Shown piece after piece: positions 10,935-24,814 of a stretch of 64,000 nucleotides of DNA (the first letter of the stretch is position 1; each line of letters begins with the position of its first letter). The DNA is from Dipteris shenzhenensis. Lineage: Eukaryota > Polypodiophyta > Polypodiopsida > Gleicheniales. The notes below the pieces were generated by a model. It did no database searches and was not told where the DNA came from. It worked only from the letters and a program-made list of their open reading frames with translations. The position numbers and the translations under genes are program-made. The DNA is taken from NCBI GenBank assembly GCA_047967505.1, contig CM106539.1, one strand, 5' to 3'.

Positions 10935-11580
10935 TAATGCTGACGACGAAGTTGTTTGCTCAACCATGAAGGGGGAGGGATCACCACCTCACCCATCGGG
11001 AGGCAGGGATGTTCATGCCTCCATCTCACGTGATCCTCTTGCTTGTTCAGCATACCTCTCCAAAGGTACCTCTACCCCCTGCTTTTGTCTTGAACCTATG
11101 ACAGAGGAGGGTCTATGACCATGGGTGTCAGTCTTTGCCTCATAGCTTGGCTCTGTCTTCTTGCTTTTCTTTTTGCATTTTGACTTGCTTAGTTTCTTTT
11201 GGTTTGGACTAGGATCCAAGCCAATTCATGGGTGATCTTGGGAATGCGAAGGCCAACACTATTGGTTGCGGAGGAGGGATGGTCTCTTGCTATTGCCTTG
11301 ACTTTACCCCTTGCCCCCCCCCTTGATGACTGGGGAACATAGGGCATGCCTTCACCAAATGGCCAAGCCCCCTAAAGGATGACATTGTCCTTGTAATGCG
11401 GCAACCTCCACTTGTTGAAGTAACAAGCCTCTGGAAAGATGCTAAAGGGTAAGATAGAGGGGTCCTTGGCTACCAACAAACGTTTGGCACGCCATTATCC
11501 ATGAGAACCGAAGTGGAAATCTTGCGTGCGCTTTGCCATGCTTGATCTTCACCACCTCATCACCCCTAGACATGGATTCA
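10935..11580. other. Non-coding, possible element leader
   Basis: No ORF with recognisable similarity. A lysine-rich reverse-strand reading frame at 11013-11219 has no family signature. Confidence 0.4.
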
Positions 11581-12240
11581 GAGGTTTTTTCATCTTTTTT
11601 TCATTTTGATTACCCCCCCCCTCTTTTTCTTTAGCTCTTTAAAGCACCCCCTTAGATCTTAAATTTTTTATTTTTTCTTACCTATTATTATCTTCTTTAT
11701 TACCCTCTTCTTCTCTTTGTTATAACAACCCCCCTTCCTTTCTTGTCCCTCCTACCTATTTACTTAACCTTCCTCTCATTCCCTCCCTTTATTGTTCTCC
11801 CTCTCTTCCCATTAAACACTCCAACAACTTCATTTGCTTAGAAAATAACCCTGTCCCCCAACTTTTCCCACTAATATTTTCAATACCCTCCCCCTTCTTT
11901 TTTTCTCTTCATACACCAATAACCTTCTTTTAGGTTTACCTTTCCTTCTTTTTTCCTATGTGTACCAAAAAATTCCCATTTTAATTCCCCCATATTTCCA
12001 TTATTTACTTGTAAATGTTCAAACTCTCTTCCAAAAATACCATTTTTCTGTCTTTACAACTTTTTCACACACTTACCTAACTTCCTTCTTTTTTACTCTT
12101 GTCTTCTCCTAACCCGAAAAAAACACCCCAATGTATTCTCTTTCATTTTTTGGCTAAGTCTATTGTGTAGTTTCTATTTTTATTGTGATCTCGATAACAA
12201 GAGAGGGGTGTTTATGACACCTATCTTCCCAACTAAGTTA
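11580..12240. other. Second pyrimidine-rich stretch
   Basis: T/C-rich, weaker than the block at 8690-9545, and without an obvious repeat period. No gene seen. Confidence 0.6.
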
Positions 12241-12277
12241 AAACTTGGTTCTTATGGTTCTTATCATTTTTCTTGTT

Positions 12278-12292
12278 GGATGGTGGCAGGTA
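12278..12292 (+). repeat. Shared 15-mer, occurrence 1
   Basis: GGATGGTGGCAGGTA, preceded by TTTTTCTTG and followed by GTAGAC. It recurs at 15493-15507 and 19193-19207 inside the two copies of the 3.3-kb repeat, but here the sequence on both sides differs. Confidence 0.8.
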
Positions 12293-12508
12293 GGTAGACT
12301 CCCCTCTTCAACAAAAGTGATGCTGCCAATGACTTATCAAAGCTCTACTACTCACATTCCCTCTTTTAGAAAAAATTGTTCATCCTTTAATGATGCTACT
12401 TCATTTTTTGTGGATGCTTATTTAAAATTTTATCTATTTAACATTTCTCTTTCCTACTTCAAATTTGTCTACTCTTCACTATGGAAAGGGGTGTTGTAAA
12501 TGTCTTCT

Positions 12509-15500
12509 ACACACACACACACACACACACATACATTAAAATAGCCTAATCTTTTTCCCAGTTTCTCACATAGACACACATTTCAGTCACTTTTTACATA
12601 CACACACACTTACACATACCCCCTAACCCTTCTCCATAGACACACATTTTAGCTTTTCCCAAATTTCTCTTTAATTATTTTCACTCTCCACACCTTTGAA
12701 CTTTATAGAACTTTTTAATTTTTCTATCATTAAGCACTCTTTTAAGTTGGATGCCTATAAGTTTCTTTACATGGTCACTTGTCTTTAATTTTTCTTTAAT
12801 AAGGTACTCTTTTAAGTCTCTTTAATTTGTCACTCTTTTCATTGCTTTTACGTGCTTACAGCTTATTGGCACTTTAGCACACCCCCTAGTGAACTTTAAC
12901 CCCCTTTACTAACTCGAATGTGTTTAATTTTATGGTCTTACTATTTAATGGTTTCCCTTTGTTAAATTATATATATATACATATTGCTTGTACTTCATTT
13001 AATATATGCAGTCTAATTAATTAATTTGTTTATTACTTAATTCTTTATCGTTGTCTATTTAGTGCTTTCTCTATTTATTGATCTATTCTTGTCCGTTTTT
13101 ATCTTGCCTTATTGTTATTTTTATTGGCCTTAATTGCTTTGTGTTCCCCTTGTTACATGTATAGTCCTAATACCCCCACCCTTTAATTGCAAACCTTACC
13201 TTAGCCCCTACTAAAGTATCTACTCTAAACTTTTATCGGCGTTATTTACATACCCTACACTATCCCTACGCTCTCCCCCACTCCCACTCACCGCTTTTCT
13301 TAATTAACTACCACCGCCCTCTATCTTTCATCTCTATTTTTAGCAACCTTATCTAACACTTGTTCAGCTCTACTTGCCCCTCTTGATGGTACCCCCACAC
13401 TTTCTCCCTCGGCTGCACACCGTCCCACTGGATCTTTGCTCTTTGTGTTGCCTCTTACGTTGAGTACGACCACTTCCATCATGGTACCTCTTCTGTGCTA
13501 GTTACTTGTTAGCTTCTTTGCTTGACATGCTCCCTGCAAACCGTTCTTCTACATAACTTTCTACAATGTGGACTTCATGTTTTTCAAGGTCCTCTTCTTC
13601 CCTCTTCTTTTCAAGCTTTTGTTTTGCCTGGCTTCCTCACAAGTCTGTAGCGAGATAGATGTTCTTCTTCTTCTATGTAGTACACTCACGCTTCTCACTT
13701 GGTCTTTCCTTAATTAAGGAACCTCCGCATCCTTGGTTGGGACAAGATTGTAGATGGTAGTCTCTTTTTTGTGTGGTTGCACTCTATTGTCATGGTTGCC
13801 GTGTCTCTTTAGTTGTTACTTGCTTTTCTTACAATTGTCGGCTACACTTCTTTTCACGAACGGTGACGAAGCCTTCACTTCCTTGACACTATTCACCTTA
13901 CCCCGTTGACTCGGTGAAACCCCCTGCATTCTGCCCTAAGTTACTATGCCTCCTTCTATACCATTACTACTACATTTAAGCTCCGTTGCTTAGTGTTAGC
14001 TCCAACTCTGATGGCCACCTCCTTCTATTACATATAAACTATTTGCGTCATAACCTACCAAATGGATTGCGCTTTGAGAGACCCTCCTTTTACTGATATT
14101 AGTGTCCCTTGCCCGCAAGTTATCATGGCTCTTGCTGCAAACTCTCTTCATGTGCATTGACCCCTTTTTTATTAACAAAACAATAGTAGAAGGCACTTGT
14201 GTTTTGCGTAGCTACCTTCATCTCATTCTAGTTTCTTTGTGACCGTGATCTGTGTTTAGTTGCTCACCATGTTTGAGACTCACCATAGCCTGACCATTAG
14301 CTGACTGCATTACTGTTGATGGTGTCGCCATAGCTGGAACTCTTCACGTCATGCATTGGCATGCAAGTAGCCGAACGGTTTTTTCTTTGTAGAGCATTGG
14401 TTACAAGCAGCCTAACTATTTTTGAGCCAACTCTGAGAGCCACTAGGCTCGCATTTGCTGAGGTTCATAGCTGGATTCGTTCAGACTATGGCCTAGTTTT
14501 TGCATTGCTGCCCTTGGCGGCGTGGCCTTCTTAAGAGCATTAACAATCCCTTGTCCACTACGTTGACTACCATGCATTGCCACGTGGCTGTTTCTCCTTT
14601 AGCTTTTTATCATCTAATTTTAGTGTTTTTTAAAGATATTTTCTTAATTATGGTATGAATTTAATTTGTCTCTCAGATTTATTGATTTATATCTCTTTAT
14701 ATATACACTTATATATATATATATATATATATATTCTTTTATATGTTTGTAGCTTTTATTCTTTAAGAAGTACATTGTGTCTAGTTGTGTTTTTATAGGA
14801 AAATCTCTCTTATGTTTCTAACTTTTCAAAGTCTTTTTGTCTAGCTTACCCATTCTAGATTAAAGTTTTAAGTACTTTTGTTATCGTCTAAATTGTAGGT
14901 CTCTCTTTTTTGCCTTTATTTTAGGTTCTCTCCTGGCCTTTTAATGCTCTCTTACCCTCTCTTTATATAATTATAGGACCATTTAATTGCTTGATTTTTT
15001 AATAAAAGCTTTATCTAAACCCCTTTTGGTGTTCTTAGGAATTCATTCAATTTTTATGATCATGTAAGTTTAGTATTGAATATGTAAATTATTTCTCTTT
15101 TAATTCTTTATTGACTATACCTAACACTTTTATCCCCCTCACATCCATTTGGCTTTAGACCTAGTTGTTTAGGTCTTTTACCTCTCTTGGGTTATCACCC
15201 ATTGTAAATGTTGAGTTGGTCTAACCTAAGGGTGCAGATTACCCCCCATTTGATTGCTTTCTTGTAAGGGCAAGGACTACCCCCCTGATTGTCTCACACA
15301 CTTTAGTCACTCGCGAATGTATCCCTTTTATGCTAGATCTGTGACACCAATTGTACATATGGCATGGTTCTTTCATAAATTTACACGTGAATCTAGATGG
15401 TCGTCTATGTACCTAGGTAAAGCAATAACACACTTGGGAATACAGGCATTTACCCAATTGAGACTATGATGTTCTAACACCTAGTTTTTCTTGGATGGTG

Positions 15501-15792
15501 GCAGGTAAGTAGACCTTGCCCTTGGAGCCTAGACTACCTGACAGATTTGACACCGTTGCACTGATTCTTTGCTTAAGTTTGTAAACTCAATATAAAGAAA
15601 AATTATATTGCCATTCCTCTTAGTTTTCCATTCCAATTTTTGGATTACAATTTCGTTCAAAGCTAGTTCAATTTAGTTTTCCTAAAGAGTTTCAATCCAT
15701 TTCTCAAATGCATCTTTTTATAATAATCCATATGATTGAATTAATTGTATGGTTCATTTATTGATGGGATTATTAAATCTAAACACACACAC
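12509..15792 (+). repeat. 3.3-kb direct repeat, copy 1
   Basis: Starts in (CA)n at 12509-12531 and ends in (CA)n at 15783-15792. It matches 16113-19515 along its whole length, with an offset that grows from about 3597 to 3699 because of small indels. One insertion of about 80 bp is present in copy 2 near 16258-16345. No ORF is conserved between the copies, so the unit is non-coding. It contains an (AT)n tract at about 14708-14733. Confidence 0.95.
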
Positions 15793-16112
15793 TGATCTCC
15801 CAACTAGCCTTTGGTCGGGCTAGTACCATACAATTAATTCATAATGATAGGATAATTTTTAACATAGTCAATGGTTTGTCATTTGAATTATTTTTTGTCC
15901 CTTTCATCTAATTACTAATTACTTTTTATGTGCAGAAACATTGGCTCCAAAAAATAAATTATGCATCTACTGTTGGCAGTGTGCTTTATTTCACTTGTAC
16001 ACTTATCATAGACATCCATTTTTTTACATTTACTATTAGGTAGGGAGGAAGTTCCACATGGTGGGCTTACTCCCCACCACCATGTGGTCTTACCTCTGGG
16101 TTGGGGGTGGGC
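15793..16112. other. Spacer between the two 3.3-kb repeat copies
   Basis: About 320 bp not shared with either repeat. Near its right end is a short palindromic pair (CCACATGGTGG ... CCACCACCATGTGG, about 16053-16086). Nothing else recognised. Confidence 0.7.
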
Positions 16113-19100
16113 CACACACACACACACATACATTAAAATAGCCTCATCTTTTTTCGAGTTTCACACACACACACACATTTCAGTCACTTTTTACATACAC
16201 ACACACTCACACATACCCCCTAACCCTTCTCTATAGACACACATTTTAGATTTTCCCAATTTTTACTTTTATATTTAATTAATAGTTATTAATCATTATA
16301 TAGAACTTCGACCCTCCTACCAGTGGCTTACACATTCCCCCTTTTTTCTTTAATTATTTTCACTCTCCACACCTCTGAACTTTATAGAACTTTTTAATTT
16401 TTCTATCATTAAGCACTCTTTTAAGTTGGGTGCCTATAAGTTTCTTTACATGGTCACTTGTCTTTAATTTTTCTTTAATAAGGCACTCTTTTAAGTCTCT
16501 TTAATTTCTCACTTTTTTCATTACTTTTACGTGCTTACAGCTTATTGGCACTTTAGCACCACCTAGTGAACTTTAACCCCCTTTACTAACTCGAATGTGT
16601 TCAATTTTATGGTCTTACGATTTAATGGCTTCCCTTTGTTAAATTTTATATATATATATATATATATATATTGCTTGTACTTCATTTAATATATGCAGTT
16701 AAATTAATTATTTTGTTTATTAATTAATTCTTTATCGCTATCTATATAGTGCTTTCTCTATTTATTGATCTATCCTTTTCTGTTTTTATCTTGCCTTATC
16801 GTTATTTTTATCGACCTTAAATTCTTTGTGTTCCCCTTATTACATGTATAGTCCTAATACCCCCACCCTTTACTTGCAAACCTTACCTTAGCCCCTACTA
16901 AAGTGTCTACTCTAAACTTTTATCGGCATTACTTACATACCCTACACTATCCCTACGCTCTCCCCCACTCCCACTCACTGCTTTTCTTGATTAACTGCCA
17001 CTGCCCTCTATCTTTCATCTCTATTTTTAGCAACCTTATCTAACACTTGTTCAGCTCTGCTTGCCCCTCTTGATGGTACCCCCACACTTTCTCCCTCAAC
17101 TGCACACTGTCCCGCTAGATCTTTGCTCTCTGTGTTGCCTCTTACGGTGAGTGCAACCACTTCCATCATGGTACCTCTCCTATGCGTAGTTACTTGCTAG
17201 CTTCTTTGCTTGGCATGCTCCTTGCAAACTGTTCTTCTATGTAACTTTCTGCAATGTGGACTTCATGTTTTTCAAGGTCCTCTTCTTCCCTCTTCTTTTC
17301 AAGCTTATGTTTTGCATGGCTTCCTCACAAGTCTGTAGTGAGATAGCTATTCTTCTTCTTCTACGTAGTACACTCACGCTTCTCACTTGGTCTTTCCTTA
17401 ATTAAGGAACCTCCGCATCCTTGGCTGGGACAAGCTTGTAGATGGTAGTCTCTTTTTTGTGTGGTTGCACTCTGTTGTCATGGTTGTCGTGTCTCTGTTG
17501 TTACTTGCTTTTATTACAATCGTCGGTTGCACTTCTTTTCACGAACAGTGATGAAGCCTTCACTTCCTTGACACTATCCACCTTACCCCGTTGACTCGAT
17601 GAAACCCCCTACATTCTACTCTAAGTTACTACGCCTCCTTCTATACTATTGCTACTACATTTAAGCTCCCTTGCTTAGTGTCAGCTCCAACTATGATGGC
17701 CACCTCCTTCTATTATGTATAAACTATTGCGTCATAACCTACCAAATGGATCGCGCTTTGAGAGACCCTCCTTGCTGCAAGTTATCATGGCTCTTGCTGC
17801 AAACTATCTTCATGTGCATTGACCCCTTTTTTATTGACAAAACAATAGTAGAAGGCACTTATGTTTTGCACAGCTACCTTCGTCTCAGTCTAGTTTCTTT
17901 GTGACTGTGATCTGTGTTTAGTTGCTCACCATGTTTGAGACTCACCATAGCTTGACCATTAGCTGACTGCATTACTGTTGACAGTCTCGCCATAGCTGGA
18001 ACTCTTCACATCGTGCATTGGCATGCAAGTAGCCGAATGGGTTTTCTTTATAGAGCATTGGTTGGCAAGCAGCCTAACTATTTTTTAGCCAACTCTGAGA
18101 GCCGCCGGGCTCGCATTTGCTGAGGTTCATAGCTGGATTCGTTCAGACTATGGCCTAGTTTTTGCATGGCTACTCTTGGTAGTGTGGCCTTCTCAAGAGC
18201 ACTAACAATTCCCTTGTCCATTACGTTGACTACCATGCATTGCCACGTGGCTTTTTGTAGCTATCAACCTCTTTGTTTTTCCTTTAGCTTTTTATCATCT
18301 AATTTTGGTGTCCTTTAAAGATCTTTTCTTAATTATGGTATGAATTTAATTTGTCTCTCACCTTTATTTATTTATCTCTCTTTATATATACACTTATATA
18401 TATATATATATATATAAATTCTTTTATATGTTTATAGCTTTATTTTTTTTTAAATAACTTGTGTCTAGTTGTGTTTTTATAGGAAAATCTATGTTATGTT
18501 TCTAACTTTTTAAAGTCTTTTTGACTAGCTAACCCATTCTAGATTAAAGTCTTAAGTACTTTTTTTATCGTGTAAATTGTAGGTCTCTCTTTTTTGCCTT
18601 TATTTTAGGTTCTCTCCTAGACTTTTAATGCTCTCTTACCCTCTCTTTATATAATTATAGGACCATTTAATTGCTTGATTTTTCAATAAAATCTTTATCT
18701 AAACCCCTTTTGGTGTTCTTAGGAGTTCATTCAATTTTTGATGAAATTTATGATCATGTAAGTTTAGTATTGAATATGTAAATTATTTCTCTTTTAATTC
18801 TTTATTGACTATACCTAACACTTTTATCCCCCTCACATCCATTTGGCTTTCGACCTAGTTGTTTAGGTCTTTTACCTCTCTTGGGTTATCACCCATTGTA
18901 AATGTTGAGTTGGTCTAACCTAAGGATGCGGGTTACCCCCCATTTGATTGTTTTCTTGTAAGGACGAGGACCACTCCCCTTATTGTCTCTGACACTTTAG
19001 TCTTGCGAATGTATCCCTTTTATGCTAGATCTGTGACACCAATTGTACATATGGCATGGTTTTGTCATAAATTTACTTGTGAATCTAGACGATCATCTAT

Positions 19101-19515
19101 GTTCCTAGGTAAAGCAAAAACATGTCAAGGAATACAGGCATTACCTGTCTACCCAATCGAGACTATGATGTTCTAACACCTAGTTTTTCTTGGATGGTGG
19201 CAGGTAAGTAGACCCTGACCTTGGAGCTTGGACTACCTAACGGATTCGACACTATTGTATTGATTCTTTGCTTAGGTTTGTAAACTCAATATAAAGAAAA
19301 ATTATATTGCCATTCATCTTGGTTTTTCGTTCCAATTTTTGGATTACAATTTTGTTCAAAGCTAGTTCAATTTAGTTTTCTTAAAGAATTTCAATCCATT
19401 TCTCAAATGCATCTTTTTATAATTATCCATATGATTGAATTAATTGTATGGTTCATTTATTGATGGGATTATTAAATCTAAACACACACACACACGTGTG
19501 CACACACACACACAC
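16113..19515 (+). repeat. 3.3-kb direct repeat, copy 2
   Basis: Second copy of the 12509-15792 unit, bounded by (CA)n at 16113-16127 and 19482-19515. (AT)n tracts lie at about 16648-16671 and 18394-18416, at positions equivalent to those of copy 1. The copies differ by scattered substitutions and short indels, so the duplication is not recent. Confidence 0.95.
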
Positions 19516-20028
19516 TTATCCTGGATACTCATTGACATCCTTATCTTGAATACTCACTTGTACACAAAAACCCCCTTCTTTTCTCTTTAATTTTTCATGC
19601 TCATGGGGCATAATGGTACTTCTCATACATTTCCCCCCTACATGTATGGTGAAATAGGCTTGGGAAATGTCCAAACGTGGAGTATTTACCTGTGGTAAAA
19701 GCATAATCCCCCCCCTTTGTTTTCATTGTATTAGTTGATGGTTTGATAGTTTCCATTTATTTACAAGTTATTAAATTATTCATATTTAAATTATATATAC
19801 CCTTACCCCTTCACACAATTGCACACAATTCTCTCTTTACTTATACACTGACATGTTTTTACACATATTTGCACTCACACGAAAGTTCCCCCCCTCTCCC
19901 TCTTTTATCATGTGTCATGTGGTTTATTAACACATCTTTTTTTAGATAACCTAATCACCCCCTTAACTACCCCCCTTCTTTTAATTAAATAATTTTTTCC
20001 CCATCCCTCATGGGGAGGCATATGTGCA
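19516..20028. other. Non-coding, no feature seen
   Basis: AT- and C-rich sequence with no supported gene. Confidence 0.5.
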
Positions 20029-20030
20029 AC

Positions 20031-20550
20031 TAAAGGTTGAGGGGTGACTTAGAGGTCCACAGTACATGCTCCAACCTAGCAATAATTGATTTGTGGAAGC
20101 TACATGGTGAAAAGTGGATGTTACATAGATGGAAGGCATGAGATTCAACTAACTTGCTCATGTGTGTTGGAAGCTCTCTTTGTCCTGTGCGATGGTCTAG
20201 AGAGTTCGAGGTAGCAATCACACATGAAAGTCATTGTCGGTCTTCTCTATGTCACTCTTCCCTAGTTTTTGGTTATGTAGGTGTCTAGGTGATCATACTC
20301 AGCTAAGAATAAGAGTCTCTTTTGTATGGAAATAACATGTAGTAGCAGTGAGATCGAATTCATCTTAAGGAAGTTATCGCTTCTACATCTTATATAAGAG
20401 TCTTTTTGAGTCTCCAATTTTCTAGCAATTGCTTCATTTCAATTATTGGCTATGTGAAGATCATGGAAAAGTGACATTTATCATTTTATTTGTGATAATC
20501 AACACGATGTGTGCTGCCAGAACATATTGTGTGCATTCAATACAATTTGA
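20031..20550 (+). repeat. ~0.55-kb tandem repeat, copy 1
   Basis: Begins TAAAGGTTGAGGGG. It shares long stretches with 20587-21150, for example CTTAAGGAAGTT and the end 'ATTGTGTGCATT.AATACAAT'. Confidence 0.85.
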
Positions 20551-20586
20551 GCATTTGATTCTAAGGGTTCTTGTGTAGTGCATAGC

Positions 20587-21150
20587 TAAAGGTTGAGAGG
20601 GGCGACTTGGAGGTCAAGGGTACATGATCCAACTTGATTTTTGGAAGCTAAGTGGTGAAAAGTGATTGGGAGGTGTGAGCTTCGATTGGCTCACTCACAT
20701 GTGCATGGCAGTGTGCATCGCGGCAGCTGGCAGTGATGGTTACGAGGTATAAGGTCTTAGAGATGGGTATTGGAATCTCTCTTTGTCTTGCAATGGTTTT
20801 GAGGGTACAAGGCAAAAATCACAAATGAGAGTCAATCGTTAGTGTTCTTTGGTGTTGCTCTTCCTTAGTTCTCAGTTGCATAAATGTCACTTAGCTAAGC
20901 ATAAGAGTCTCTTGTGTATGGCAACAATCTATAGTAGCAATGAGTTGAGTTTGTCTTAAGGAAGTTGTCCCTTCTATGTCTTATAGTAAGAGTCTTTTTT
21001 AGCCTTTTTGAGTCTCCAATTGTGTAGCAATTGTTTTGTTTCGATTATGTGCCATGTGAAGATCGTAAAGAGTGAAATCTATCATTTTATGTGTGATCAT
21101 CAACACTGTGTGTGCTGCTAGAATATATTGTGTGCATTTAATACAATCTA
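20587..21150 (+). repeat. ~0.55-kb tandem repeat, copy 2
   Basis: Second copy with extra bases (for instance about 20700-20760, around GCGGCAGCTGGCAGTG). The divergence is visible, so the duplication is old. Confidence 0.85.
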
Positions 21151-22895
21151 AAACCATACAATGACATGATACTTTTGTATCAGCATGAATAGTGTCATGG
21201 TGTAATTCACCCCATGATAGGCCATGGGGAAATTCCTACACCCCCTTTTGCCACTTTTCTTTGTCCATGTGCATCATTTTCATGCTTGAAGTGGGAGTTA
21301 GTGGTATTGATTTCATAGCCACCTTTACATTAGATGTAATCATCTGATATGCATGGATTCTATTGTACTCCATTCGTAGTGCTAAAGAGAATAAATCTTG
21401 ATTCTATCCTTGGTGATGGGTAAGATATTTCAATGTGGTAATCTTCTAGTGTGCAATAATTTGCAAACGCGACACATGTCAAGTTACATAAGCTTGTTAA
21501 AGACAACCCTTTACTTCGACCATATTTTTCTTGAATGCTCATAAAATGAGAAAACTTGAAAAAAAACTGATGGATATTTACATTTTGTGAGATTGAGGTC
21601 TTTGCTTATTATCTAACTTGATCTATGATCTCTTCCCTATTTTGATCTTGATATTGGTAATCTAAGTTCATTGAAGTCGTTAGTTCATCGACTTGTATAT
21701 CGTATCAATCACAAATCATCTCATCTATTGTTTGTCATCTTTTATTGCAATGAAAATCTCAATGTAAACTTACTCTTGCTAGGATTCCTAATTGTCGCAT
21801 TGTATGTAGGCACACCTTGCCAAAGTTCTTGTAGCTCAGCAAACACACTATTCAACATTCTTGGACTTTCTTTCTTTGTTTGGACTTTTTCTAGAATTGT
21901 CACCTTCACTCAATAATGACATACAAAACTCTAAATTCGAGTAAATTTGCAACACGACCACTACACAAATATGGCCTAGCAAAACTAAAAACTTGGTGAT
22001 TTCATAAAGTGGTGACCTCCACTCAATGTTAGCATGTTCCCAAATTTGCTTCATTATAAATAGAGTAATTCAAGGGTTTGTTGAATCTAATGTATAAATT
22101 CGGTGTAAAGATAGACCATTTGTTTGGAACAATGCAAAGACCTTGTTTTCTTATGCTTCTTTTCATTCAAAGTTATTAGATTCCAAATGGCATCTTGATT
22201 TGATGGATCAAGTATACTCAAAAGATTTGTAACATATGTGCAACTACTAATATTGGACTCATCATCAAAATCTTCAAGAACATGGGAAATGAGCATGTAT
22301 TAGGAAACATAGAATAACAACTTACAAAAAGAACAATGTGTGTTATATGACACCTCGTAATATGCATGTAAACTTGCATATCACCAAAAATACTAGGAAC
22401 ATCATGCCTAGAGGACTATAGGAGCACTTGTACATCTAAAAAATATCAATAAGTCATTATTTATATGACCATATGTATCCAATACAACAACAAAGAAGAA
22501 GGTTCAATCTCAATTTAATGATTTGTGCATTGACATTGCTTTAATGTTACGTTCAAGCTTGCTTTCTTAAATTTGGCCATTTTTCTTTTTATAACGATGA
22601 TAAGAAATAAATCTCATTGATCTAAATAGTTTGTTAATAAATCCATTCAATGGGCTTTTTGTTATGTAGTTAATATGTTTTGACAATGCTGACTTTTTTG
22701 CAATTGTTTACTTATGACTTGTAGGCAAAATGCATTGAAGGAGCCACTGAGTGTATCATATGCATCATGGTATATTTTGAGAAAAGAAGTAAGTGGCAAA
22801 GGCAAGGATAGATAGAAGAACCACATCTTTTTTAAGGAAGGGGGGCAAAACTATCATGATTCCAAAATTTGCAAGTTCTAATACCTTAAAACTCT
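21151..22895. other. Non-coding, no feature seen
   Basis: AT-rich. Reading frames here are short and show no family signature on either strand. Confidence 0.5.
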
Positions 22896-23083
22896 AATTA
22901 TGAGTCCTTTTTGCTATGTCATGCATGACTCATACAATTATGAGTCCTTTTTGCTATATCATGCATGACTCATACAATTTCCTCTTCTAACAAGAAATTC
23001 TATCCTCTTACCGCCATCAAGGAAAAATAAGCTTTTCTAACAAGCAATTTTATCCTCTTACCTTCAAGGGAAAATAAGCTTTT
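22896..23083 (+). repeat. Two adjacent short tandem duplications
   Basis: A 42-bp unit (AATTATGAGTCC...GACTCATAC) is present twice at 22896-22979 with one difference. A unit of about 50 bp (TCTAACAAG.AATT.TATCC...AAAATAAGCTTTTC) is present twice at 22986-23083. Confidence 0.9.
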
Positions 23084-23204
23084 CGAAAAGACCCTCTTAC
23101 ATGAAGCTAAGGGTCTATTTTCTTGTAGCAAGAATGGAGACACACAAAAGCACACACAAGAGTAATAGCAACATCTTTGATGAGTCAAGAGGCGTGACAA
23201 GTAA

Positions 23205-23253
23205 GAGGAGGAGGAGGCAACGGAGGATGAGGAGGAGGAGGAGGAGAAAGAGT
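23205..23253. repeat. (GAG)n trinucleotide repeat
   Basis: Imperfect GAG/GAT repeat. It produces an artefactual polyserine reading frame on the reverse strand. Confidence 0.9.
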
Positions 23254-23469
23254 TGAGCTTTATCAAGTTAAGGAATTTCAGTCTAAGGTTGAACTTGGTT
23301 GCATTACTTAGCCCTACTTTGTATTTTAAAAACTACCTCTCTCTAAGATGCCATTTGACTATGCTTAATCAATGATGTGACTAAGCAATGTTTATAGCAT
23401 TTTTTAGCAAAAGATGTCTATAACTTGATTGGTTGCAAATGGAATTGCTATAAGGTGCATTATATACAA

Positions 23470-23770
23470 ACCCATCTTTAAGAAAACTTTAAAAACACAT
23501 CACAAGGAAGCACACTTGAAGGGTTAGGACTTTTCAAAAATTACTTACCCAAATGATTTGTGATGTATAAATCCAATGTGATGTATAAATCCAATGTATC
23601 AATTACAAAGAATTGATAAAATGTCTAGAACTGGATTGGTCACCGCTGATGGAGTTTTTATAAACCCCATTATCTAGTTGTGATATACAAAAGCATCTTT
23701 AAGAAATAGCTTTAAAAACATGTCATGAGGGAGCACACTTGAAGGGTTATGATATTGGGAAAATTGCTTA
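23470..23770 (+). repeat. Duplicated ~60-bp segment plus local tandem
   Basis: The segment AAGAAA..CTTTAAAAACA..TCA and 'GGAGCACACTTGAAGGGTTA' occurs at about 23478-23532 and 23700-23755. Between them 'GATGTATAAATCCAATGT' is repeated in tandem (about 23563-23598). Confidence 0.75.
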
Positions 23771-24814
23771 TAGAAATGATTTGCAATGTGTAAATCCAAT
23801 ATATCAAAAATTACAAAGAAGCCTTGCAATATGAGACTTATAATTTTACTTTATGAAGGAATGAACCAAACCTTATCCAGTCCCTAGGCCTTCAATAAGC
23901 ACATATATTTTGCTATCATCCTTTTCTTGGTAGGCGTGTAGATGCACCTTGTAGGGTTGCTTAAGTTATGGACATTGCACTACTTTCTTGTTCTAGTTTT
24001 TTTAATAAATAAAGTTGAATATATTAAAGGGGGATGTCAACCCCATCCAAAAAGAAAGACATGGTTACAAAAATTGGCCAGCTATGCGCTATCTACCCTG
24101 GGCCTGTGCTGCATGTAGCCAAAAGAACGCACACCCCTTAGATAGGCATGAGCTAACCTCTAGTAGAGAGTGGCTAACCCCCCGTTCCTTGGTAGAGAGA
24201 ATCTAACCAAAATCATTCAAGTACATGCCATACCCAGCCAAAATGGCGCTAACCCTGAATCCAATCGGAGGATAATGCTTAAACACAGCATCCCAAACCA
24301 CCAAAAAAGCTACTGCCCTTATGTATGGCTAGCACGCCACTAGGGCAGGATGGGACCTTGAAGGGATCTCCCAACAGCTTGGTTCGCCATTGCGGGCCAA
24401 GTGAGAATCATGCCATCAGTCCTACCTTGCACAATAGCCTCCACCTGATCCAGACTTCCCTAGTCACTCCATTGTTCCAAAAGAGATGCCTCATGAATTC
24501 CAGAGACTTTCTGCACAGTGCGAAGTCGGGATTAACCTGGAATCTTTTGCCAGTTCCCCCCTATCGGTAGCCACATATTTATTGCCTTCAAGCTTCCATA
24601 ATAGAAATCAGGCTCCATTTCTTGTTAAGAACCCCAAATTGAGGCCCCTCATCCGTCAGTTGCTTGTAGATTACCTTCATGGAGATCTTGCGCAGGGGTG
24701 TTCTGCCTAAACACCATTGGTCGGCCTTCTACTCTAGAGATGACACATGATTCAAAGGCCAAGATTCTGGTATTCTATCTAGTAACGCCTCGGGCAAGTC
24801 TGACTCCCCATCTG

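Noticed and set aside
12509-19515. Coding gene family in the duplicated 3.3-kb unit
   Set aside because: No open frame is conserved between the copies, and indels are not in multiples of three.
23000-23266. Reverse-strand frame with polyserine tract
   Set aside because: The serines come from a (GAG)n repeat and the rest is from short tandem duplications.
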